Both the position numbers and the translations under genes were made by a program. Below the pieces are notes generated by a model. That model saw nothing but the letters and a program-made list of their open reading frames with translations. It made no database searches and was not told where the DNA came from. Shown here one piece after another: positions 1 to 8,098 of a DNA stretch of 64,000 nt. Source of the DNA: Zelonia costaricensis (taxonomy: Eukaryota > Euglenozoa > Kinetoplastea > Trypanosomatida > Trypanosomatidae). Location: contig JASAOO010003491.1 in assembly GCA_030849075.1 (NCBI GenBank), positions 1-64,000 on the forward strand. The letters are read 5' to 3'. How positions within the stretch are numbered: position 1 is the stretch's first letter; every line of letters begins with the position of its first letter.

Positions 1-1173
1 CGCGGAGGTGCTCTGCATGTACGCCACCAGCGACCTCACCTCCGGCGTATACGGCGAGAAGTACAGCTGCCCGCCGTACGAGAACGCCGTCTGCACTGTC
101 GTAATCTCATCCATGACAACCCACTGGCACGCAATGAGCGTGTCAAGCGACAGCATCATGGTCGTCGAGACGGGAACGGTCAAGAGGATCTGGGACACGG
201 TCGTTCGAGCGGACGGGAGGTAGCAGAAGCCGGCGGGAATGCCGCGGCCCTTGGCGCAGCGGTACAAAACCCCTGCCACGCACGGCGACAGCCCCGCGAT
301 GCCGCTCGTCACGTTCGCGTTGTAGCAAATCGATGCGCTGATGTTATAGGACACCTGCGTCACCGCCATGGGTCCCATGGGATTGTAGTAACTGGCTGCT
401 TCGCCAGAGTCGACGCCGTAGAGAGCCCACAGCGCGACCGAGCCGGCCACAAACAGGATCGGGATCAGCAACTCGCACAGCGTCGAGCACCACTCGCGCT
501 TCATCAGTCTGAGAACACGCAGCATCGTGTGGCCAAGTTGAAAGCAGCACCCGCCGCGCGAACCATTGTACCGGAAGCTCTCGTCCGATGCGTTGCTACC
601 CTGCGACGAGCGGCGGCGGCTGTACACATTGTAGCTGGACGTATCGTAGTCGCTTGACGCATCGCTGTAGTAGCTGCTCGTCTCAGAGTAGGCAGATGCT
701 CCGGAGTGCGTCTCTGCCGTGTGCAGCTCTGACTCGCGGTGACCGCGCCGTCTGGACTGCTGCGACGGTGGCCGCTTGACGGAGTGCCGTGAGGCGTGGC
801 TGACGCTGCCCATCGAACGCGCATCGAGCTCCGTATCGTATGCGTCATCCTCGACCAGCAGCGCGGACGAATATGCGTGCTGCCGCACCGGCGCCCCCCG
901 TGCATTTCGTGTCATCAGGGTGGCGTTGACGTGAGCGGTCGCCACGATGGGTGGAGTCAGCACGACGCCGGGCTCATCGCCGCCGAAGACAAGCGGCGGC
1001 ACGTCGGGGAAGCCGTCCTTATCTTCCTCTGCAGCCACGTTGCGTAACCTCGCCTCCATCGGCGTGAAAACCGCGTAGGACGCGCCGTCATCGCAATCCT
1101 CGCGAGGTGGTGCCGCCGCCGAAGTTGGTGCCGCACACGGCGAAGGTGGTAGAGGGTTGTGCGGGCGCTGCAT
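1..1173 (-). CDS. ABC transporter subfamily A (ABCA-like), 5' part only
   Basis: The frame is open for 391 codons from the ATG at 1173 to the window edge, so the C-terminal part is missing. Residues 1-210 form a hydrophilic cytoplasmic tail rich in Ser, Tyr and Arg, with serine/tyrosine runs near 155-200. A transmembrane helix follows at about 231-252 (CELLIPILFVAGSVALWALY), preceded by a basic MKREW stretch. A large non-cytosolic segment then begins, with sequons at N277 and N287 and several cysteines. A first helix with an E-L-L-x-P core followed by a large extracytoplasmic domain is the usual entry layout of ABCA lipid transporters. No nucleotide-binding cassette lies in the window, so the family is inferred from topology and the helix-1 pattern. 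Another polytopic protein remains possible. Confidence 0.55.
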   Translation of the reverse strand, partial: MQRPHNPLPPSPCAAPTSAAAPPREDCDDGASYAVFTPMEARLRNVAAEEDKDGFPDVPPLVFGGDEPGVVLTPPIVATAHVNATLMTRNARGAPVRQHAYSSALLVEDDAYDTELDARSMGSVSHASRHSVKRPPSQQSRRRGHRESELHTAETHSGASAYSETSSYYSDASSDYDTSSYNVYSRRRSSQGSNASDESFRYNGSRGGCCFQLGHTMLRVLRLMKREWCSTLCELLIPILFVAGSVALWALYGVDSGEAASYYNPMGPMAVTQVSYNISASICYNANVTSGIAGLSPCVAGVLYRCAKGRGIPAGFCYLPSARTTVSQILLTVPVSTTMMLSLDTLIACQWVVMDEITTVQTAFSYGGQLYFSPYTPEVRSLVAYMQSTSA

Positions 1174-4107
1174 CGCTTCTCACTGCACGGCTCGATCCTC
1201 TTCTCTGCTAAAACGCGAAGGGCTGGCAGATCGGGGTGTGGTGGAGTCCACCCTGGCTACAGCAGAAGGCAGGCGATCGCGTGCACAAGAATGCAGAGGA
1301 CGAGCGGGGCGTGAAGAGACGTGCAATACTTGAATGATGTATAGGCAAGACACTGAGAGAGGACGGAATAAGAAACGGAAAAGAGAAAGGTAGTAGGAAA
1401 CCCGGGAGGAGCGAGCCCCGAGCACGCCGACACAGACTATAACCAAGCAAACACCAAAACGCGCCGAGCGTGCACTTACGCGGCGCACCACCAGGCGAAG
1501 AAAACAAAAAAGGAGAAAAACGGGAGAGAGGGTGGAAACGGCAAAGAATGACGGACCGGCCAGCCGCCCAGCGTTCTCGTTGATGACAAGGATGTAGGCA
1601 CAACAAACAAACAAATAAAAAAAGGAAAGAAAGAAGGGCAATCGAAGAAGGCTGCGAAGGAAAGCACCGGTGCGAGAAAAGAGAGCAGCGGGCCACACGA
1701 CACAAAAGACGTGCAGTGGAAGGGCGCGAGGGTGGGACAAGCAACAACGGTGGGTGGGACAAGGGCTGTGCACAGAAGTGTGGGAGAGGGAGGAAGAGAA
1801 AGGGGGGGAGGGAAAACAGAAAAATGGAGAATCGGGACGGCCTCTCGACGCGCGGATTTCTGATATTCTATGCACACAGGCGGGTGAGGGTCGCGCTCAG
1901 CGATGTCGCGGGGGGTGGATGAGGGGGGCAGGGAGGAGGTCCGGGGCCAGAGGGCGTTGGTAGGCAAAAGGTAGGAGCTTTCCACCACGAGCCACCACAC
2001 CCCGCGGACAATCACGAGGGGAAGGGGAAGAGGCGAGCAAAGAGAAAAAAAAAAGGAAATGGCAGCAGATCTCGCGCGCAGGCGGCCGAACTGCTGCGCC
2101 GGGCGTCTCCTCAAAGAAGAGGGAAGGAGGTGGTAAAGAAGGCGGAAACACACAAATACACGCAAGCGCGGAGGGGGGGCTGGGGCTGGTGCGCCTTTGC
2201 GGAAGGAGGTCAAAAAAGGAGCGGGAAGCGGGGAACAAAAGAGAGGTGGAAAGCAGCGCCAAGCGCAGCAAAGGAATCTGCACACACACACACACACAGA
2301 CACAGCCACAGTCACAGACACGCGGACACACACGGGAGTTGAGACAGCTGGAAGAATAGGGGCTGCCGTATGGTGGGGGGGGGAGGGAGGGGGAGGGGAC
2401 GCGTGCACCAAGAGCGAGTCGACGGGGGGGGGGTGGCAACGACAGCGCGGAGAGGCACAGTCTGTCCTGTACGGCGCGATTCACGCAATCAACACGATTT
2501 CGTGGTGGAAAGAAGAAGACCAGAAATCGCAAAGCAGAAGTGACACGTGATCGACGGGGCGACACCGAGAAGAGAAAAGCGCAAGAGCGTAACTGTAGGT
2601 TCTTCTGGGGAAGGGTTAATGCGGTTCAGTAACAAGCGAAGGCACATATACACATGCACGCACACACATACACACACACGCGCGCGCCGGAAACGTTCGT
2701 GATCGAGTGGGCTCACGCGGCGTGTGGAGCGAAGGATCGGGGGCGGGGAAGAAGTCTTCAAGAGTGGACGGGTGCAGAGAGAGGAAAAGAGGGAGGAGAT
2801 GGGTGCAACGGAGGCAGACACGCGTTCGATCGGCGGGGACCTGCACGCGAGAAGTGAAGCGGGGCGGTGGCGCAAGACGAGCACAACGAGAGCAGCTCGC
2901 CACGAGCGACGATGGGTGCTGGTGCACGGCTGAGGGGAGGCGGCAGCGGCGGTGGCAGAGAGGAGCACGCTGCGGAGGCTCACTCTGGCCGAAGTGCGAG
3001 AAAAAAAAAGATGAATGCGACGTCCAGCCGCGCCCGCGTACGCTTCTGAGCTCACCACCACCACCCCCCCCGCCTGCACGCGCAACCACGGAAAAATGAA
3101 GGCAGGAGACTCTAGAGAGAAGTACGGAAGAGAGTCGGGCTTTATCGCAGCGCAAGTGCAGCAGCAGTCAAGGGGGGCGCTCCGCTACGCCTCCGGGGAG
3201 GCAAAAGAAACTAGTGGATGAGTGGGAGCGGGTGAGCGAGTAGGAGGCACGGCAAATCGTGGAAAGGAGAAGTCGTGGGGAGGGTGAGCGGCGGCACGGG
3301 TTAGCCTCGAGGAACGGGGCGAGCAGTGCGACGGCGCCTTTCCTTTCCCACTTCCGGCGCTCGCGGGGGTTCGAAAACACAAAGAGAATTCTGTAAAGCT
3401 GTGCACGGTAAATCTCAAGCAGATACTCAGAGTACCAACGTGTGTGTACGAGCACCACGTTGAGTAGGAAGAAAAAATTGCGCTGGGGGATGATGATGTG
3501 CGGGTTGTTGTTGTTTAGTGTGTGCGTGTGTGTATGTGTGTGCATTTGTGGTAGTGTGAAGCAATGCAAGCAACAAGTGCAAGGGGGAAAGCAGCAGCGA
3601 GAGTGAGATGCGTGAGAACCGAAAAAGACTCGTCGCGCGCGCAAACGTGAAAGCACCGTTTTCGGTGCGCGTGGCATTCCGCACATAAGATAACGTTTGA
3701 GGTGCATATCACCGCATGGCTGGAAAGAGGCACGAGGCTGGCGCCCTCCTGTGCTTGTTCTTCTCTTTCTTGGAGACTGCGGCTTGTCGACGATCAAGGC
3801 ACACACGTGCCTCAGCAGCGCAATCGGTTTCACCCTTTTCTACTCCACTGAGCCGCATCGCTCTCTTTTTGGTGTTGTTCGCATCGCTCGTGCCAAGCAC
3901 GTTTCGCGGGCGTTTCCTTCCGAGAGCGGGTGTTGTCGTCGCTTGTCTGAGCGACTTCTTTCCTCGTCTCGTGTTCGTGCACAGCCCACGGCAACGACTA
4001 CGCGTTGCCCCCCCCCCCTCCGCCCGCCCCGCCCCGCCCCTGTGTTCACAGTGTCCTCAGACGTGGCCCGTAAAAACATAGAAAAGAGAAGCCCTTTATA
4101 GCTTCGC
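1174..4107. other. Long intergenic region, no gene seen
   Basis: About 2.9 kb, the longest spacer here. The plus strand is strongly purine-rich over 1481-2560, so the sense RNA is pyrimidine-rich. A plausible acceptor for the ABCA mRNA is the AG at 1476-1475, after the tract at about 1493-1550. It holds a CA run (2281-2298), a CA/CG run (about 2642-2690), an imperfect TG run (about 3518-3545), and a sense-strand G-rich block (4008-4040) near the upstream gene's stop. Minus-strand open frames here translate to Ser/Pro/Phe/Leu/Cys low complexity and are not credible genes. Confidence 0.7.
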
Positions 4108-4929
4108 CTAGGATGCACGGTGCATGACTAGCACCGCCGACGGCACGTCGATGCGGTCGTAGACCCAGCCCTTGCGCAGCTCAGCCTGCTGGTGTCGCTT
4201 CTCGTCAGCAGTGACGCCGGAGACGGCGTGCGGGAAGAGGCTCGGGATCGGTTGGGATGTGCCTGCGTTCCCCTGTGACGGGGACGCCCCGACGCCACCT
4301 TCTTCGGTCGCAGGACACAACGCAGCCACGCCCGTCGACGAGTCCGTCCCGCCGCCCGCGTCCGTGCCGGGCTTTGGGGCGACGTGCAGAATGGCCCGGT
4401 TCGACGCCACGGCGCCGTTGCCGGCCACCTCGCACCACTGCCCGGTGAAACGCATCTCCCGCGGCGTGCCAGCGTTGACGAGGAGCACCGGCGTGTCCGT
4501 CTCGAGGGTGTCGGCGATAAAAGACACCGCACCAGGGACGAAGGCGCTCTCCGGCGCTGGTTTGGGCGGCTGCGAGGTCGCAAGGACGGTGCCACCGCTG
4601 CTCGAGCCCGCAGCCGAGTCCAACCGCCCCGCTGCTGCGCTGGTGGGGCTCTTGCCGCCCACCGCGGCCGTGGCCGCCTTCGGCGGCGCCACGGAGCGGC
4701 CCTCGCACAGGTGCACGTTGCGGAAGTAGTCGAAGCACGGGAAGCGCACCAGCACCGTGTGCACCTCCTCCACGTCGTCCACCTCCTCCACGAGAGTCGC
4801 GTAACGCGGCAGGCCAACATCAGCGCCACTCACGAGACGGCGCCGCCGCTTGGTCGCGGCAGGGCCCGGTGCTGCATCGTCGCGGTCGCCGCCGCCGTCC
4901 GCCTCCGCCGCAGCGCGCTCGCGCTTCAT
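4108..4929 (-). CDS. Nuclear protein, possible TFIIIC subunit-6-like triple-barrel protein
   Basis: This gene encodes 273 residues. The frame continues upstream to a TTG at 4992, but the first ATG is at 4929. A basic KRRRR cluster at 27-31 suggests nuclear import. Two conserved-looking blocks follow: about 57-70 (HTVLVRFPCFDYF) and 137-181, where ETDTPVLLV is followed by MRFTGQW and a short strand-like SNRAILHV. The order 'V-x-V-x-F, then D-T-x-x-P-x-L-x-V, then F-x-G-x-W/Y' is that of the triple-barrel domain of TFIIIC subunit 6 (GTF3C6), which dimerises with a larger TFIIIC subunit. The stretches at 85-130 and 185-235 are Ala/Ser/Gly-rich linkers. The family call is an inference from a short pattern. 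If it is wrong, this is a conserved hypothetical nuclear protein. Confidence 0.45.
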   Translation of the reverse strand: MKRERAAAEADGGGDRDDAAPGPAATKRRRRLVSGADVGLPRYATLVEEVDDVEEVHTVLVRFPCFDYFRNVHLCEGRSVAPPKAATAAVGGKSPTSAAAGRLDSAAGSSSGGTVLATSQPPKPAPESAFVPGAVSFIADTLETDTPVLLVNAGTPREMRFTGQWCEVAGNGAVASNRAILHVAPKPGTDAGGGTDSSTGVAALCPATEEGGVGASPSQGNAGTSQPIPSLFPHAVSGVTADEKRHQQAELRKGWVYDRIDVPSAVLVMHRAS

Positions 4930-5668
4930 CCGTGAACGAAATCGGCCGCCACGAGATGTGGTGGTAGGAGAAGGAGCGCCGACCGAGTGCAACGGAGCTC
5001 GCCTCCTCTATCGCGGAGACGTACCAAAGCAGGAGGGTCACTGTTACTCAAAACAAGAGGTGCCTCAGCATGTTTCAGTGCTTGTGTGTGTATGTGTGTG
5101 TATTAAAGGGTGGAAGTGAGGAGGGACGGAGTAAAGCACATGGCCAGTAAGCGGAAACTGATGGTGGAGCACGGCGCGAGGTTGGGGTCCTTTTGGCTCC
5201 CATTTCGCCAACGAGGATTCGCCTCCGTAACGTTGCCAAGCCTTGCGTTTGCGAAAACAAAAAAGAGAAAGAAGGAGGGGGGTGCTGAGTGAAGCGGCTC
5301 AAACACACAGCCAGAAGTTTCACGTGTCGACAGTGCGCTGTCGCTTGTTGTTGTTGTTATTTTCATGTTTCCAGTCACGGCAGCGGCGTCACGCTGTCGG
5401 TCGGGGGCACGGCTGGCTTCGCTGTCAATGCGCATAGCGCAGCTGTGCGCGGGGTCAGAGGAGGAGGGAGGAGGAAGGGGGGAGGGGCTGGGAGGAGACC
5501 GCGGAAGTCCGCAGCTTTTTCTTAGATAGACTCGCGCAGCGCAGAGACGCGGCCATCAGGCAAATAGCAAAGGTAAAGAAGACCCTGACCGGCGCGCCGT
5601 AAGAAACGTGCACACAAAATGGCTGCACCAATCCGAAAGCCCTCATTGGGCGAACTCGTACGCTGCGT
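4930..5668. other. Intergenic region with putative trans-splice tract
   Basis: No gene seen. The plus strand is purine-rich at 5252-5283, which reads as a pyrimidine tract in the sense RNA. The first AG after it is at 5243-5242, about 310 nt before the ATG at 4929. A closer AG lies at about 4998-4997. A second purine block (about 5455-5500) lies just downstream of the TatD stop. Confidence 0.5.
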
Positions 5669-6760
5669 TCATAACGCAAAGAGCCGCTTGCAGTTGTCGT
5701 AGACTGCCGACACCAGCGCGGCCTCATCGACGGCAGCGGGCGCGTCAGACGACTCCGCCGCGACTGCGCGCGCCGTGCCGAGGTACTCCTCGACAACCTG
5801 CACCAGGTGGCACGGCTCGTTCCGGCGCTCCAGGCACGCCCCCATCTCAAACGGCTTCTTGCGCTTGGTCGTCTGGAAGGCAGTCTGCACAAAGGATGCG
5901 CCGAAGTCCTTTGGACGCACATCGCACCACGGAGCATCAGTCTCCAGCAGCAGGCGATCAAGCGGGATGCGGATGACCTGCCGCGCCAGCCCCTCCTCTC
6001 GGAAGGCGCTGGCGTTCACGCTGAGGTGGAGCCCCATCGCCAGCAACGTTGTCTGCTCCTCCAGCGTCCCGTTGAAGCTGTGGACGACTCCGCAAAGCGG
6101 GGCCGCCGCTGCGGCGGTCTGGGCCCACGTCTGCTGCAGCTGCGATACGAACATCATCCCGCACTCGCGCGAGTGGAATAGAAAGGGCAGCTGCAGCGGC
6201 GCGAAGGCGGCAAGCTGGCGGGCAAAGAACCGCTCCTGCACCTCACGTGGACAGCACATGAGCTCGGCATAGTCGATCCCGATCTCGCCCACCGCCACCA
6301 CCACGTCGCGGTTGCTTCGGACGAGATCCACCAAGTACGCCAGCCGCTCCTCCGACCACGCCGCCACCTGCTCAGAAGACGCCGCCGCCTCACCGGAAGG
6401 CTGGTCGTGGTGAGCCTTGACCATCGACGTGTCGCTCTCGGCGACGCGGCGCACCTCCTCCAAATCCAGTGGACGCAGGAACTCCGCGCAGTGCGCCGGG
6501 TGTACGCCGACGGTGCACAGCAAGCGGCGGTCTGGGTAACGCCGGCACATCGCGATTGCCTTCACGCTCTGGGCAAGGCTCGTGCCGGTGATGATGATCT
6601 GCTGCACATTCTTCTCCTGCGCGCGAGCGAGGACGCAGTCGAGGTCGTCTTCGTGGATGCGATTGCCCTTCCAGTCGACGCCGCGGAACACCGAGTCGGT
6701 CAGGTTCGCCGCGATGTCAACGAGGTACGGTGGGGTGCGCACCGCTGCAGGCGCGGCCAT
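5669..6760 (-). CDS. TatD family metal-dependent nuclease (TATDN1 type)
   Basis: A 363-residue protein with a TIM-barrel metallohydrolase pattern throughout. The first metal-binding strand reads LVDIAANLTD (14-22); the D-x-x-x-N in place of the bacterial H-x-H is typical of eukaryotic TATDN1. Other landmarks are TVGVHP (83-88), the metal-bridging glutamate in VGEIGIDY (E159), histidines in FHSRE (H196) and VVHSFNG (H227), and ETDAPWC with the catalytic aspartate (D275). The family contains 3'-5' exonucleases and endonucleases, and in trypanosomatids a TatD enzyme has been linked to DNA degradation in cell death. The protein is longer than human TATDN1 (about 297 aa) because of insertions at about 112-140 and near the C-terminus. 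No targeting peptide is obvious. A CA repeat (TG on the plus strand) lies within about 80 nt upstream of the ATG. Confidence 0.9.
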   Translation of the reverse strand: MAAPAAVRTPPYLVDIAANLTDSVFRGVDWKGNRIHEDDLDCVLARAQEKNVQQIIITGTSLAQSVKAIAMCRRYPDRRLLCTVGVHPAHCAEFLRPLDLEEVRRVAESDTSMVKAHHDQPSGEAAASSEQVAAWSEERLAYLVDLVRSNRDVVVAVGEIGIDYAELMCCPREVQERFFARQLAAFAPLQLPFLFHSRECGMMFVSQLQQTWAQTAAAAAPLCGVVHSFNGTLEEQTTLLAMGLHLSVNASAFREEGLARQVIRIPLDRLLLETDAPWCDVRPKDFGASFVQTAFQTTKRKKPFEMGACLERRNEPCHLVQVVEEYLGTARAVAAESSDAPAAVDEAALVSAVYDNCKRLFAL

Positions 6761-6789
6761 TCTGCCCCACTGCAGTGAGCCTTCTGCGG

Positions 6790-6793
6790 GTGT

Positions 6794-6841
<48 letters not shown>
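6790..6841. repeat. (TG)n microsatellite
   Basis: 52 bp of alternating TG with one extra T at about 6800. It reads as (CA)n in the sense RNA and lies 30-80 nt upstream of the TatD ATG. Confidence 0.95.
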
Positions 6842-6896
6842 TTACAACCTCAGTACCACGCAGAGGTGAGGGGAGAGTGGCCGTGCGCTGGCGCGG

Positions 6897-6928
6897 CTGA
6901 CCAAAAGAATCGAGAGAGAGAGAGAGTC
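6897..6928 (-). promoter_or_regulatory. Putative trans-splice acceptor for the TatD gene
   Basis: The plus strand is GA-rich at 6905-6928, giving CTCTCTCTCTCT on the sense strand. The next sense AG is at 6898-6897. This would put the CA repeat inside the 5' UTR. AGs nearer the ATG exist, so the choice is tentative. Confidence 0.4.
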
Positions 6929-8098
6929 TCTGACTGTCACACTTCAGGCTGGGTGTGTGGGCTTAGACACGCGAAGAGGCCGAGGTGGCGAAGCGCCGGC
7001 GAGCGAAGCTGTATTTGCTTTCGTGAGCCAGATGGGGGTGAGGCTGCCCGTGCAGCCGCCCCACGTGTTTCCCTTCTCTCAGTCTCCTCAGTGTCCTCGC
7101 CGTGTGTGTCAGTAAGACAACGCGCAACAGCCACAGAGGCACGTGAAGTGGTGTGGCAGTAGGCCCCCCCTTATGCAGAGCGCGTTGTGGCGAGAGGAGA
7201 AGCAGGGAATGAGGAAAAGGTAAAGAAAGGAAGTGAGCACAGTAGGTCAGCTGGATGCCGCGCAGCTCGGATTTGGCGTCCCGTGCACACCCGCACACGG
7301 GTGCCTCGCCGGAGTGCGTGGGTACATCACCGGACCCCTCGTTTGCAGAGGTGTGACGCGCCTCCAAGTCGGACGGCGACACGGCGTTTACCGACCAGGG
7401 TGAGTTTGGGGGAGGGGGGCTCATAGCGAGCAGGTGTGTGTGCGAACTCAACGTACATGCCGCTCCTTCATTGTTGATTCGCTCCTGCGAGGGATGTGGG
7501 TTGAGGTGCACCGTGTGTCACTCGAATCCACAGGGCAGGCGCCATGCATTGTGGTAGCGGAGTGTCTAGGTGCGTGCGGCGCACGCCGGTGGAGGGAGGC
7601 AGCAGGGATCAAGCTCCGAGACGGGCGGACGGCGAGAGTACGGCTGACCTGCACCGGGTCTTCTTCCCCCTCACCCCGCTCCCCCCACCCCTCTCCCTCG
7701 CACCTCGTGCTGCGCACCAGTCCGTCGTGGCGACGAGCGCACCAGGCAGAGAAAGCAGGAAGTGGCAGGCGGACAGGCGCCTCCAGTGTTGTACCACAAC
7801 GGACAACACGAAGGAGCAAGAGGTGGCAGCCGCGATAAAAAGAAAACACACGCGCACCGGGTGCCACGGCAACAGAAACTTCGAACGACATCCCTGACTC
7901 TCCCCCGCCGTGCAGCGGATCAGTCCTGCGAGCTGTACATGTGCAGTGCTGCCGCGCACCTGTCGGTGGCGTGGCAACTGTGAAAGGGGAGAGCAAACCC
8001 ACACCACGTAGAGCCCACCCCTCTCCCCCGGTTCTCCGTCTTCCTTTGCCCTGAAAGGGACGTCCACCTTCACAGCACCGAGGGCAGGAGGGGCAGAG

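Larger units (their letters stand above)
6761..8098. other. Intergenic region between Sec6 and TatD genes
   Basis: About 1.3 kb with no credible gene. It contains the 52-bp TG array at 6790-6841, a pyrimidine tract (sense) at 6901-6928, a purine-rich plus-strand block at about 7185-7235, and a C-rich plus-strand block at about 7665-7710, so the Sec6 3' UTR is G-rich in the RNA. Minus-strand frames (for example 7448-8002) have no domain-like content. Confidence 0.7.

Noticed and set aside
1476..2411. Minus-strand frames of up to 311 codons in the first spacer
   Set aside because: Ser/Pro/Phe/Leu/Cys-rich translations of polypyrimidine DNA. Overlapping frames all look alike.
4930..4992. Longer start for the TFIIIC-like protein
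   Set aside because: The codon at 4992-4990 is TTG. The first ATG in frame is at 4929.
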